Shown here one piece after another: positions 46,337-55,727 of a stretch of 64,000 nt of DNA; position 1 is the first letter of the stretch, and every line of letters starts with the position of its first letter. The translations under genes and the position numbers were made by a program. The stretch is taken from the NCBI GenBank assembly GCA_050249415.1, contig JBFWQO010000005.1, forward strand, positions 1 through 64,000, given 5' to 3'. The stretch comes from CADEFQ01 sp050249415 (GTDB taxonomy: Bacteria > Pseudomonadota > Gammaproteobacteria > Steroidobacterales > Steroidobacteraceae). Below the pieces are notes generated by a model. That model did no database searches, was not told where the DNA came from, and saw only the letters and a program-made list of their open reading frames with translations.

Positions 46337-48587
46337 GGCACGACACATGCTGCTTCCCCGCTGTGATCGGCTGCTCGCCTGCACGCTCGGCGCCCTGCTG
46401 TTGCCGGCAGGCCTGTACGCGGCCGAGCCGGCGGCGCCGCCGTGCTTCACGACGATCGAAGGCGACGGGCCGGTGCCGCCGAAGCCGGCCACGCCGCCGA
46501 AATCGTCCGCCGAACTCGCGACCTCGCCCATCGAGGTGTCGGGCGATCATGCGAGCCTCGGCGTGAACGGCGATGCCGTCCTCTCGGGCAACGTGCAGGT
46601 GACACAGGGCGATCGCTCGATCCACGCCGATCACGTCGAGTACGATGCGAAGGCCGGTCGTCTCGTCGTCGACGGCAGGGTCGAGTATCGCGATCCGCTG
46701 CTCGTCGTGCGCGGTCGTTCCGGCCGCTATTCGGCGACCGGCGGGGCGGAATTCGAGGGCGCGGAATTCGAGCTGCCGTCGCGGCCGGCGCGGGGCACGG
46801 CGTCGAACATGGCACTCGATGCCGCGGGCAACGCGCGGCTCACGGACGTCACGTTCACGACCTGCCCGCTGACCGACCCGGCCTGGCGATTGCGCGCCGA
46901 CCGGATCGATCTCGACAGCGCCCAGCGCAACGGCGTCGGCCGCGGCACGCGCGTCGAGTTCAAGGGCGTGCCGATCTTCTATGCGCCATGGATCTCGTTT
47001 CCGCTCGGCACCGAACGCAAGAGCGGTTTCCTCTTCCCGGGCGCGGGCTATTCGACCCGCAGCGGCGCGCAGCTGTCGGTGCCTTATTACTGGAACATCG
47101 CGCCGAACTACGACCTCAGCTTCGAACCGGTGATCTTCGCGCGGCGCGGCGTCGACGTCGCGGGCAACTTCCGCTACCTGACACGCGCGAGCCGCGGCAA
47201 GCTCGACGTCTCGTACCTGCCCGACGATCGCCTGTTCGACGACGACCGCAGCTACGTGCATCTCGGCCACCGCACCGAACTGCCGGCCGGCTGGCGCATT
47301 GCCGTCGATGCGGCCAATGCGAGCGACTCGCAGTATTTCGAGGACTTCGGCCAGGGGCCCGAGGGCACCAGCATCGCGTTCGTCGAACGCACGGCGGAGC
47401 TCACCTATCGCGACGCACACTGGAACCTGCGCGGCGCGTTTCAGGACTTCCAGACGATCGACGTCGACGTCGCAGCCGTCGATCGCCCGTACGCCGCCGT
47501 GCCGCAGCTCTTCGCGAGCGCCGACTACCGCGTCGGGCGCGCCCTGCAGCTGCGCTACGGCTTCGACGCCGAGGTCGTCAATTTCGAGCGCAACGTCGGC
47601 ATCACGGGCTGGCGCTTCGACGCCGCGCCCCACATCGGGCTCGACTGGCAGGGCGCGGGCTATTTCGTGCGGCCGGCCCTCACCTGGCGTGCCACGGGAT
47701 ACACGCTCGAGGACACGGCGCCCGGCGCCGACCGCTCGCCGCACCGCAGCCTGCCGACCGCGAGCCTCGACCTCGGCCTCGTCTTCGAGGGCCCGACGGG
47801 CTCGCACGGCCAGCGCCGCCTCACGCTCGAGCCGCGGGCGCTCTACCAGTACACGCCGTATCGCAACCAGGATGCGCTGCCGGTCTTCGACACCGCGGTG
47901 CCCGACCTGACCCTGGTGCAGCTCTTTCGCACGAACCGCTATGTCGGCGGCGACCGTGTCGGCGACGCCAACCAGGCGAGTTTCGGCGTGACGAGCCGCG
48001 TGCTCGATGCGGCCAGCGGTCGCCAGCTCCTCGCCGCATCGATCGGCCAGACCGTGTACTTCGACGCGCCCCGCGTCTCGCTGCCCGGCGAGCCGATCAC
48101 GGACCGCGACACCTCCGACCTCGTCGCGCAGCTCGCGCTCACGGCGCTGCGCGACTGGACAGCGGACCTCGGCGTGCAGTGGAACCCGCAGGCGAGCGAG
48201 CGCGAGCGCATGCAGGTGCAGTTGCAGTATCGCCCTGCCCCGACGAGCGTCGTCAACGTCGGTTACCGCTACCAGCGCGACCGCATCGACCAGGCGGACG
48301 CGTCGGTCGCGTGGCCCGTCACGAAACGCTGGAGCCTCTTCGGGCGCTACATCTACTCGCTGCACGACGACGAGACGCTCGATCAGTTCGCCGGCTTCGA
48401 GTACCGCTCCTGCTGCTGGCGGTTTCGCGCGGTGGGCCGGCGCTTCGTCAGCAGCCGCACCGGGGAGCGCGATACGGGCCTCTACCTGCAGCTGGAACTC
48501 AGCGGCCTCGCGAGTGTCGGATCATCGGCCGTGTCTTTCCTCGAGGACGCAATTCGGGGATACTCACCGGCCGGCCCAAGCCTTTGA
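46335..48587 (+). CDS. lptD: LPS-assembly protein LptD
   Basis: LptD is the outer-membrane barrel that inserts LPS with LptE. The precursor of about 750 residues has a signal peptide (ending LYAAE), the LptA-like jellyroll (VSGDHASLGVNGDAVLSGNVQVTQGDRSIHADHVEYD) and a large barrel (FLFPGAGYSTRSGAQLSVPYYWNIAPNYDLSFEP). Cysteines near the N-terminus and the CC pair in YRSCCWRF match its disulfide pattern. The ATG at 46335 overlaps a -10 box, so the ATG at 46347 may be the real start. surA follows. Confidence 0.95.
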   Translation: MARHMLLPRCDRLLACTLGALLLPAGLYAAEPAAPPCFTTIEGDGPVPPKPATPPKSSAELATSPIEVSGDHASLGVNGDAVLSGNVQVTQGDRSIHADHVEYDAKAGRLVVDGRVEYRDPLLVVRGRSGRYSATGGAEFEGAEFELPSRPARGTASNMALDAAGNARLTDVTFTTCPLTDPAWRLRADRIDLDSAQRNGVGRGTRVEFKGVPIFYAPWISFPLGTERKSGFLFPGAGYSTRSGAQLSVPYYWNIAPNYDLSFEPVIFARRGVDVAGNFRYLTRASRGKLDVSYLPDDRLFDDDRSYVHLGHRTELPAGWRIAVDAANASDSQYFEDFGQGPEGTSIAFVERTAELTYRDAHWNLRGAFQDFQTIDVDVAAVDRPYAAVPQLFASADYRVGRALQLRYGFDAEVVNFERNVGITGWRFDAAPHIGLDWQGAGYFVRPALTWRATGYTLEDTAPGADRSPHRSLPTASLDLGLVFEGPTGSHGQRRLTLEPRALYQYTPYRNQDALPVFDTAVPDLTLVQLFRTNRYVGGDRVGDANQASFGVTSRVLDAASGRQLLAASIGQTVYFDAPRVSLPGEPITDRDTSDLVAQLALTALRDWTADLGVQWNPQASERERMQVQLQYRPAPTSVVNVGYRYQRDRIDQADASVAWPVTKRWSLFGRYIYSLHDDETLDQFAGFEYRSCCWRFRAVGRRFVSSRTGERDTGLYLQLELSGLASVGSSAVSFLEDAIRGYSPAGPSL

Positions 48588-48604
48588 CAGCCCTCGGAAA
48601 ATCC

Positions 48605-49906
48605 ATGCCACGACTCCTTCTCGCCGCGCTGCTCGCGGCCTTCGCCTGCGGCAACGCGTTCGCGCAGACGCGCGAACTCGCCTCGGGCGGCGAACTGCTC
48701 GACCGCGTCGCGGCGATCGTCAACGACGGCGTCGTGCTGAAGAGCGAAGTGGACGAGCAGGTGACCCTCATCAGCGCGCGCCTGAACCAGCAGGGCCTCG
48801 AATTGCCGCCGGCGAACGTGCTGCGCCAGCAGGTGCTCGAGCGGCTCGTCACGCAGGAAGTGCAGATGCAGCGCGCGAACCGCGCCGGCCTCAAGGTGAC
48901 CGACGAGATGGTGAACAATGCCTTGCAGGACGTCGCCCGGCGCAACGGCATCGCGCTCACGCAACTGCCCGCGGCGCTCGCGAGCCAGGGGATCGACTAC
49001 ACGAGCTACCGCGACGACCTGCGCAAGGAGATCACGCTCAGCATGCTGCGCCAGCGCGACGTCGTCGCCCGCATCATGATTTCGCCGCGCGAGATCGACC
49101 AGTACCTCGAGCGCGAGAAAAACTCGCCGTCCGAAACGACTTCATACAACCTGTCGCACATCCTGATCGCGGTGCCGCAGGCCGCCACCCCGGAACAGGT
49201 CGCCGAGGCCGGGAAGCGCGCGGAGGACGTGCACCGGCGCGCGCTCGCCGGCGAGGACTTCGCCGGACTCGCGGTCGCCTATTCCAACAGCCAGACCGCG
49301 CTCGAAGGCGGCGCGCTCGGGTGGCGCAAGGGCACGGAGCTGCCCACCGTGCTCGCCGACGCGGTCGTGCAGCTGAAGGCGGGCGAAGTGAGCGACGTGA
49401 TCCGCACGCCGAGCGGCTTTCACCTCGTGCGCGTCAACGAGATTCGCAGTTCGGACGGCCCCGCGATGGTGCAGCAGGTGCACGCGCGGCACATCCTCGT
49501 CAAGACGAATGAACTGCAGGACGATGCCACGGTCAGGCAGCGGCTCGCCGCGGTGCGCGAGCGCATCGCGAAGGGCGAAGACTTCGGGGGCCTCGCGACG
49601 ACGATGTCCGAAGACCCGGGCTCGGCGGCCGAAGGCGGCGACCTCGGCTGGACGAACCCCGGCACCTTCGTGCCCGAGTTCGAGGCCCAGCTCGCCGCGC
49701 TGAAGGAAGGCGAGATCAGCGAACCGTTCCAGACGCAGTTCGGCTGGCACATCGTGCAGCTCCTCGGTCGCCGCGAGGTCGACAACAGCGAGGAGATGAA
49801 GCGCCAGCGCGCGTTCGTGGCGCTGCGCGAGAGCAAGGCCGAGGAAGAGACCGAGCTGTGGCTGCGTCGCCTGCGCGACGAAGCCTACGTCGACTACAAG
49901 ATGTAG
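48605..49906 (+). CDS. surA: Periplasmic chaperone SurA
   Basis: SurA escorts outer-membrane proteins, LptD included. The 433-residue precursor has a signal (AFACGNAFAQ), the N-terminal chaperone domain (LDRVAAIVNDGVVLKSEVDE) and two parvulin domains (YNLSHILIAVP and ARHILVKTNE, each with the following GGxLGW motif). GGAAAA precedes the ATG at 48605, 17 bases after lptD. Confidence 0.96.
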   Translation: MPRLLLAALLAAFACGNAFAQTRELASGGELLDRVAAIVNDGVVLKSEVDEQVTLISARLNQQGLELPPANVLRQQVLERLVTQEVQMQRANRAGLKVTDEMVNNALQDVARRNGIALTQLPAALASQGIDYTSYRDDLRKEITLSMLRQRDVVARIMISPREIDQYLEREKNSPSETTSYNLSHILIAVPQAATPEQVAEAGKRAEDVHRRALAGEDFAGLAVAYSNSQTALEGGALGWRKGTELPTVLADAVVQLKAGEVSDVIRTPSGFHLVRVNEIRSSDGPAMVQQVHARHILVKTNELQDDATVRQRLAAVRERIAKGEDFGGLATTMSEDPGSAAEGGDLGWTNPGTFVPEFEAQLAALKEGEISEPFQTQFGWHIVQLLGRREVDNSEEMKRQRAFVALRESKAEEETELWLRRLRDEAYVDYKM

Positions 49907-49916
49907 CGGGAGCCTG

Positions 49917-50900
49917 ATGCGCCTGCCACGCATCGCGCTCACATCCGGCGAACCCGCGGGCATCGGCCCCGAGTTGTGCGCGGCGGTCGCGCGCGGCGCC
50001 TGGCCCTGCGAGCTCGTCTGCCTCGGCGATCGCGCGCTGCTCGCGGAGCGCGCAGCCTCGACCGGCGGGTCGCTGGTGCTGCACGATTACCGGCGCAGTG
50101 AAACGCACGCCCACGTGCCCGGCGAGCTGCGCGTCGCGCACGCCGCGCTCGGCACGCCTTCCCAGGCAGGAAGGCTCGATCGCCTCAATGCCTCCTACGT
50201 GCTCGCGCTGCTCGATACGGCGATGTCCGGCGCGATCACGCACGAGTTCGATGCGATCGTCACGGCGCCGGTGCAGAAGAGCCTCATCAACGAAGCCGGC
50301 ATCGCCTTCACCGGCCATACCGAATACCTCGCCGCGCACAGCGGCATCGCGCGGCCCGTGATGCTGCTCGTCGCCGGCAACCTGCGCGTCGCGTTGGCGA
50401 CGACCCACCTGCCGCTGCGCGAGGTGAGCGCCACGATCACGGGCGCGCTGCTGCGCGAGGTGCTCGACGTGCTCGCGACCGACCTCGCGCGGCTCTACGG
50501 CCTCGCGCGGCCGCGCATCCTCGTGTGCGGCGTGAACCCCCACGCCGGCGAATCCGGCCACCTCGGCCGCGAGGAGCTCGACGTGATCGCGCCGGCGCTC
50601 GAGGACGCGCGCGCACGGGGCCTCGATGTCACGGGCCCGGTGCCGGCCGATACCGCCTTCGTGCCCGCGCAGCTCGCGCGGCATGACGCCGTGCTCGCGA
50701 TGTACCACGACCAGGGCCTGCCGGTGCTCAAGCACGCGGGCTTCGGCCGGGCCGTCAATGTCACGCTCGGGCTGCCGTTCATACGCACCTCGGTCGACCA
50801 CGGCACGGCGCTCGATCTCGCCGGCACGGGTCGCGCAGATCCCGGCAGCCTCGAAGCGGCGCTCGCGCTCGCGATCGAGATGGCGAACCGGCGACGCTGA
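49917..50900 (+). CDS. pdxA: 4-hydroxythreonine-4-phosphate dehydrogenase
   Basis: PdxA acts in the DXP-dependent pathway to pyridoxal phosphate. The 327-residue protein has SGEPAGIGPEL at the N-terminus, metal-binding FTGHTEYLA and NPHAGESGHLG, and AMYHDQGLPVLKHAGF. It has a GGGAG site 10 bases after surA. ksgA starts 1 base after its stop. Confidence 0.96.
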   Translation: MRLPRIALTSGEPAGIGPELCAAVARGAWPCELVCLGDRALLAERAASTGGSLVLHDYRRSETHAHVPGELRVAHAALGTPSQAGRLDRLNASYVLALLDTAMSGAITHEFDAIVTAPVQKSLINEAGIAFTGHTEYLAAHSGIARPVMLLVAGNLRVALATTHLPLREVSATITGALLREVLDVLATDLARLYGLARPRILVCGVNPHAGESGHLGREELDVIAPALEDARARGLDVTGPVPADTAFVPAQLARHDAVLAMYHDQGLPVLKHAGFGRAVNVTLGLPFIRTSVDHGTALDLAGTGRADPGSLEAALALAIEMANRRR

Positions 50901-50901
50901 C

Positions 50902-51681
50902 GTGGCGCCGCGCGCGCGCAAGCGCTTCGGGCAGCATTTCCTGCACGACCCCGCGATGGTCGAGCGCATCGTGCGCGCCGTGGCGCCACGACCCCGCGAG
51001 GCGATCGTCGAGATCGGCCCGGGGCGCGGCGTACTGACGCGCGCGCTGCTCGCGGCCGCAGGCCGCCTCGATGCGATCGAGATCGACCGCGACCTCGCCG
51101 CGGACCTGTCGCAGGCGCTGCCCGCCGCCTCGGGCCTCACGCTGCACGTCGGCGACGCATTGCGCTTCGATTTCGCGGCGCTCGCCGCGCTGCGCGCTGC
51201 ACGCTTGCGCGTGGTCGGCAACCTGCCCTACAACATTTCGACGCCGCTCCTGTTCCACCTGCTCGCAACGCCCGCGGCGCTGCTCGACCTGCACGTGATG
51301 CTGCAGCGGGAAGTGATCGGGCGGATGGCGGCGCTGCCCGGCAGCGCCGATTACGGCCGGCTCACGGTGATGCTCGCGCCCTGGGTGCGCGTCGAGAAGC
51401 TGTTCGATGTCGGTCCCGGCGCGTTCCAGCCGCCGCCGAAGGTCTGGTCGTCCGTGGCGCGCCTCGTCGTTCGCGCCACGCCCGCGTTCGACGTGCCGGC
51501 CGCCTACGCGGAGGTCGTCATGCGCGCCTTCTCCGCGCGACGCAAGACGCTGCGCAACGCGTTGCGGCCGCTGCTCGACGCCGCCGCCATCGAGGCGGCC
51601 GGCATCGATCCGGGCGTGCGCGCCGAAGTCCTCGCGCCCGCGGAATTCGCCGCACTTGCGCGCGCCGCCCCGCAGCGATAG
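50902..51681 (+). CDS. ksgA: 16S rRNA dimethyladenosine transferase
   Basis: KsgA dimethylates two adjacent adenosines near the 16S 3' end. The 259-residue enzyme has KRFGQHFLHDP, the SAM loop VEIGPGRGVLT, the catalytic NLPYNIST, and FQPPPKVWSSVARL. The start is GTG at 50902. An unusual universal stress protein gene separates it from apaG. Confidence 0.96.
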   Translation: MAPRARKRFGQHFLHDPAMVERIVRAVAPRPREAIVEIGPGRGVLTRALLAAAGRLDAIEIDRDLAADLSQALPAASGLTLHVGDALRFDFAALAALRAARLRVVGNLPYNISTPLLFHLLATPAALLDLHVMLQREVIGRMAALPGSADYGRLTVMLAPWVRVEKLFDVGPGAFQPPPKVWSSVARLVVRATPAFDVPAAYAEVVMRAFSARRKTLRNALRPLLDAAAIEAAGIDPGVRAEVLAPAEFAALARAAPQR

Positions 51682-51690
51682 CGTGACCCC

Positions 51691-52140
51691 ATGTCCATCT
51701 ACCGCCGGATCCTGGTTCCCGTCGACCTGACCGACGACAGCACCCAGGTCGGTGAGCGGGCGAAGGCCATCGCGGCCGCGTTCGGTGCGAAGATCGAGCT
51801 GCTGCACGTGGTCGAGTTCGTGCCGGTCGAACCGATGGGCGAAACGCTGATGCCCTCGGTCGCGATCGAAGACGAACTGGTGAAGCGCGCGAAGACGCGG
51901 CTCGCGGCGCTCGCCGGCGCGCTCGGTCTCGCGGATGCGCCGGCCCATGTCGAGACCGGCAACGTGAAGGCCGAGATCATCCGGGTGGCGCGCGAGCGCG
52001 AAGCCGACCTGATCGTGCTCGGCAGCCGCGAGCGCCATGGCCTGTCGATCCTCGTCAATTTCACCGAAGACACGGTGCTGCACGGCGCGCCCTGCGACGT
52101 GCTCGCCGTGCGCGTCGGCGCGCGAGCGGCGGCCCCGTGA
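51691..52140 (+). CDS. Universal stress protein (UspA family)
   Basis: This 149-residue Rossmann-like protein begins YRRILVPVDLTDDSTQVGERAKAIAA and ends DLIVLGSRERHGLSILVNFTEDTVLHGAPCDVLAVRV. The loop lacks the full G-x2-G-x9-G(S/T) ATP motif of MJ0577-type members, so it looks closer to the non-ATP UspA class. It sits between ksgA and apaG, which are normally neighbours. It starts 9 bases after ksgA and overlaps apaG as GTGA, so it is co-expressed with them. Confidence 0.92.
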   Translation: MSIYRRILVPVDLTDDSTQVGERAKAIAAAFGAKIELLHVVEFVPVEPMGETLMPSVAIEDELVKRAKTRLAALAGALGLADAPAHVETGNVKAEIIRVAREREADLIVLGSRERHGLSILVNFTEDTVLHGAPCDVLAVRVGARAAAP

Positions 52141-52517
52141 CGGGCGTCGCGCATCGCATTCGCGTCGAAGTCGAAACGGCGTACCTCGACGAGCAGTCCG
52201 AGCCGCGCGAACACCGTTACGTGTTCGCCTACACGATCACGATCCGCAACGACGGCGCGACGCCGGCGCGATTGCTGACGCGCCACTGGGTGATCACCGA
52301 CGCGAACGGCAAAGTGCAGGAAGTGCGCGGCGACGGGGTCGTCGGCGAGCAGCCGCACCTGAAGCCTGGCCAGGGGTTTCGCTATTCGAGCGGCGCGGTG
52401 ATCGAGACACCGGTGGGCGCCATGCAGGGCTCCTACCAGATGGTCACCGACGACGGTCTTGCCTTCGACGCGCCGATTCCACCCTTCAGGCTCGCGATTC
52501 CGGGCGTACTGCACTGA
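52137..52517 (+). CDS. apaG: ApaG/CorD domain protein
   Basis: This 126-residue immunoglobulin-like-fold protein is of unclear function, usually near apaH and ksgA. It shows FAYTITIRNDGATPARLLTRHWVITDANGKVQEVRGDGVVGEQPHLKPG and FRYSSGAVIETPVGAMQGSY. The start is GTG at 52137, overlapping the stress-protein stop. A porin gene separates it from apaH, an unusual split of that pair. Confidence 0.95.
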   Translation: MTGVAHRIRVEVETAYLDEQSEPREHRYVFAYTITIRNDGATPARLLTRHWVITDANGKVQEVRGDGVVGEQPHLKPGQGFRYSSGAVIETPVGAMQGSYQMVTDDGLAFDAPIPPFRLAIPGVLH

Positions 52518-52570
52518 GCGATTGACGCAGGTCATTTGCCGGCGCGCGGCGCGGCCGGACAATGTGCGTC

Positions 52571-53785
52571 ATGAAAACCCGCTTCACCGTCGCCCTGCTG
52601 CTCGCGGGCAGCGGCGCGATGGCCGCCCCGGCCGCCGAAACGACGAGTCCACCGCCCGCCGTCACGCCTTACGCGGACCTGCGCTACCGCCTGGAGATCG
52701 TCGACCAGGCGGGCCTCGCGCGCGATGCGACCGCGTCGACACTGCGCGCTCGCGGCGGCCTGCGCTCGCGCGGGTGGCACGGATTCGACGCCCTCCTCGA
52801 GGGTGAAGCGACCATCCGGGTGGGCGGCGAGCAATACAACGACACGGTGAACGCTCGCACGCAGTACCCGGTCGTCGCGGACCCTCAGGACGCGATCGTC
52901 AACCAGGCGTGGCTGCGTTTTCGACCGAACGACCGGGTGACGTTGCAGGCCGGCCGCCAGGCCGTCAACCTCGACAACCAGCGCTGGGTCGGCTCGGTCG
53001 GCTGGCGGCAGAACGACCAGACACTCGATGCGGCGGGCGTGACGCTCTCGCCCGCGAAGGCCGTCACGCTCGGGTGGACCCACGCGTGGCGCGTCAATCG
53101 CGTGTTCGGCACGGACTCGCCGCAGGGCACCTGGCGCGACAATGACATCAATCTGTTGCGGCTCGGGGCCGAGCTCGGCCGGTTCGGCACGGTCGTCGCG
53201 TACGGCTACCTCCTCGACATCCCGGATGCCCCGGCAGCTTCTTCACGGACGGTCGGCGCGCGCTACTCCGGCAGCCGCGCCACCGGCGGCAAGCTGAAGC
53301 TGCTGTACGCGCTCGAGTACGCCCGGCAGGGCGACCACGGCGCCAATCCCCGCGGCTTCGAGCTCGACTACCTGCTCGTCGAACCGGGCATGGCGATCGG
53401 CCCCGCGACGCTCAAGGCCGGCTTCGAGCGCCTCGAAGGCGACGGCACCGGCGCGCTGCAGACTCCACTCGCGACACTGCATGCGTTCAATGGCTGGGCC
53501 GACAAGTTCCTCTCGACGCCGCCGGACGGCCTGCGCGACGTCTATGTGGATGCCGCGTGGGCGTTCAAGGGAGCCGGCATCGTGGGCGGCACGACCGTTC
53601 GGATCGGCTGGCACGACTATCGCGCCGATCACAACTCGGCCCGCTACGGCACGGAATGGAACGCCCAGGTTGCGCGCCCGTTCGGCAAGCGTGTCAGCGC
53701 ACTGGTGAAATTCGCCGCCTACGACGCCGATTCCTTCGCGACCGATACGACGAAGCTCTGGGTCGCCGTCGAGGGAAAATTCTGA
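52571..53785 (+). CDS. Outer-membrane porin-like beta-barrel protein
   Basis: This 404-residue precursor has a signal peptide (ALLLAGSGAMAA) and a mature part of alternating strands ending with the terminal Phe of outer-membrane barrels (AVEGKF). Features such as LQAGRQAVNLDNQRWVGSVGWRQNDQTLDA resemble alginate-export-like porins. Substrate unknown. The ATG at 52571 is chosen over 52562. No ribosome site is present, and GACAAT ends 7 bases upstream with TTGCCG 16 bases further. It is inserted between apaG and apaH. Confidence 0.8.
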   Translation: MKTRFTVALLLAGSGAMAAPAAETTSPPPAVTPYADLRYRLEIVDQAGLARDATASTLRARGGLRSRGWHGFDALLEGEATIRVGGEQYNDTVNARTQYPVVADPQDAIVNQAWLRFRPNDRVTLQAGRQAVNLDNQRWVGSVGWRQNDQTLDAAGVTLSPAKAVTLGWTHAWRVNRVFGTDSPQGTWRDNDINLLRLGAELGRFGTVVAYGYLLDIPDAPAASSRTVGARYSGSRATGGKLKLLYALEYARQGDHGANPRGFELDYLLVEPGMAIGPATLKAGFERLEGDGTGALQTPLATLHAFNGWADKFLSTPPDGLRDVYVDAAWAFKGAGIVGGTTVRIGWHDYRADHNSARYGTEWNAQVARPFGKRVSALVKFAAYDADSFATDTTKLWVAVEGKF

Positions 53786-53838
53786 CCGGGAGGCCCTGCC
53801 GGCCGCTCGGCTAAACTGCCGAACCGGAGGTATCCCGC

Positions 53839-54675
53839 TTGGCACGTTACGCGATCGGCGATGTCCAGGGCTGTTACGACGAACTGCGCACGCTGCTCGC
53901 CGCGCTCGATTTCCGCGCCGACCGCGACGAGCTGTGGTTCGTCGGCGATCTCGTCAACCGCGGGCCGCGATCGCTCGAGGTATTGCGCTTCGTGCGCGAT
54001 CTCGGCGAGGGCGCGCACTGCGTGCTCGGCAACCACGACCTGCACCTCCTCGCGGTGGCGCTCGGGCACGGCGAGCGGCGACTGAAGCGCGGCGACACGC
54101 TCGATGCCGTACTCGGTGCACGCGACCGGGAGCGTCTCCTCGAATGGCTGCTGGCGCGGCCCCTCGCCCACCACGACAGCGCGCGCGGCGACCTGCTCGT
54201 GCACGCGGGGCTCGTGCCGCAATGGCGCGCCATCGACGCCGCGCGCCTCGCGCGTGAAGTCGAACTGGCCATCGCGCGCGATGCGCCGGCGGTATTCGGG
54301 CAGATGTACGGCAACGAACCCGACACCTGGAGCGAGTCGCTCGCCGGCGCGGCACGCCTGCGCTTCGTGATCAACGCACTCACGCGCCTGCGCTATTGCA
54401 CGGCCCGCGGACGCATGGATCTCGCGCAGAAAGGCGCACCGGGCACGGTCCCGCCGCCGCTCGCGCCGTGGTTCACGTTTGGCGACGCGGAGTCGCGCGG
54501 CGCGCGCGTGATCTGCGGCCATTGGTCGACGCTCGGGTACAGCGCGAGCCGCGGTGTCATCGCGATCGATACGGGCTGCGTGTGGGGCGGCGCGCTGACC
54601 GCGCTGCCGCTCGACGATCCCGGGGCGCCTCCGGTGCGGACAGCCTGCCGGGCGTATCAGGGCATCGAGGACTGA
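53839..54675 (+). CDS. apaH: Symmetrical diadenosine tetraphosphatase
   Basis: ApaH cleaves Ap4A and removes NpnN RNA caps. The 278-residue metallophosphatase has YAIGDVQGCYDEL, WFVGDLVNRGP, VLGNHDLHLL, HAGLVPQW and CGHWSTLGY. The start is TTG at 53839 with a perfect GGAGG 8 bases upstream. The 3' end overlaps the convergent lipoprotein gene by 19 bases. Confidence 0.97.
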   Translation: MARYAIGDVQGCYDELRTLLAALDFRADRDELWFVGDLVNRGPRSLEVLRFVRDLGEGAHCVLGNHDLHLLAVALGHGERRLKRGDTLDAVLGARDRERLLEWLLARPLAHHDSARGDLLVHAGLVPQWRAIDAARLAREVELAIARDAPAVFGQMYGNEPDTWSESLAGAARLRFVINALTRLRYCTARGRMDLAQKGAPGTVPPPLAPWFTFGDAESRGARVICGHWSTLGYSASRGVIAIDTGCVWGGALTALPLDDPGAPPVRTACRAYQGIED

Positions 54676-55190
54676 GGCGGCGCGGGCGTATCGGGCGCTT
54701 GTGGAAACACGACAGCCGGCATCGCGGGAGCGCCCCAGCCGAGTGACACTTCGCGCGTGCCCGGCGGGTACACCCCGGGCGGTATCGGGATCTCCACCAC
54801 TGCGCTGCCTTCGGTCGTGAGCGGCAGCAGGACACGCTGCGCGCCGCGCACCTCGAGCGCGCCGAAACGCCCGGGCCAGGTCCGCACGGCCATGCGCATC
54901 GGCCAGCCGCGCGCGTAGGTGGGCGTCGCCACCGCGGCGCCGCTCGCCGGGGCGGCGGTGAGATCCAGCACGAGGGTATTGCCGCTCCAGTACTGCGGTA
55001 TCGCCGTGCCCGCGCCTGCGGCGAATGTCAGTTCGTCGACCGGCGCCGGCGCGACGGGCGGCGGCTTGCCCCACGGCCACGACAGCCGCGGCAGGCCGCT
55101 GCACCCCGCAAGCAGCCCGGCCACGAGCACCCACCCGAACCTTGCCTTCGACTCCCGCAAGCTCGCACCTCTCGCGCCCGTGTGTACCAT
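54657..55190 (-). CDS. Hypothetical lipoprotein
   Basis: This precursor of about 177 residues has the lipobox LAGC (GWVLVAGLLAGCSG). The mature part is rich in Pro, Ala and beta-forming segments and lacks a family I recognise. Two starts are possible: ATG at 55190 without a ribosome site, or TTG at 55160 with GAGAGG 7 bases upstream and a shorter, charged n-region (RESKAR). It is divergent from haaO and convergent with apaH. Confidence 0.65.
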   Translation of the reverse strand: MVHTGARGASLRESKARFGWVLVAGLLAGCSGLPRLSWPWGKPPPVAPAPVDELTFAAGAGTAIPQYWSGNTLVLDLTAAPASGAAVATPTYARGWPMRMAVRTWPGRFGALEVRGAQRVLLPLTTEGSAVVEIPIPPGVYPPGTREVSLGWGAPAMPAVVFPQAPDTPAPPQSSMP

Positions 55191-55196
55191 TAGCGG

Positions 55197-55727
55197 ATGA
55201 CGCAACTCAAGGCTTTCCCGCTCAGGTCGTGGATCGACGCACATCGCGCCGACCTGCGCCCCCCCGTCGGCAACCGGCGACTGTTCCAGGACGGCGATTT
55301 CATCATCATGGTCGTCGGGGGCCCGAATCGCCGCAAGGATTTCCACCTCGATCCGGGCGAGGAGTTCTTCTACCAGCTCGAAGGCGACATGCGGCTCGTG
55401 GTCATCGAGCAGGGCCGGCGTGTCGAAGTTCCGATCCGAGCAGGCGAAGTGTTCCTGTTGCCTGCGCACCTGCCCCACAGCGTCCAGCGCCCGGCGAACA
55501 CCGTCGGTCTCGTCGTGGAACGTGCGCGCCGCCCCGGCGAGCGCGACGGCCTCGCCTGGTTCTGCGAAAGCTGCGACGCGGAACTCTATCGCGAGGAGTT
55601 CGAGCTGACCGACATCGAGACCCAGTTCCCGCCGGTCTTCGATCGCTACTATGCGAGCCTCGACCACCGCCGCTGCAAGCGCTGCGGCACCGTACAGGCC
55701 CCGCCGGATGGCGCAGCCTCCGCGTGA
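55197..55727 (+). CDS. haaO: 3-hydroxyanthranilate 3,4-dioxygenase
   Basis: HAO opens 3-hydroxyanthranilate to a semialdehyde that closes to quinolinate, the NAD precursor. The 176-residue cupin keeps iron ligands H50, E56 and H94, substrate residues R46, R98 and E108, and the second rubredoxin-like iron site C123-x2-C126 and C160-x2-C163 of bacterial enzymes. The ATG at 55197 has no ribosome site. TACCAT ends 6 bases upstream, and the ATG of the divergent gene overlaps it. It overlaps the cyclase gene (GTGA). Confidence 0.97.
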   Translation: MTQLKAFPLRSWIDAHRADLRPPVGNRRLFQDGDFIIMVVGGPNRRKDFHLDPGEEFFYQLEGDMRLVVIEQGRRVEVPIRAGEVFLLPAHLPHSVQRPANTVGLVVERARRPGERDGLAWFCESCDAELYREEFELTDIETQFPPVFDRYYASLDHRRCKRCGTVQAPPDGAASA

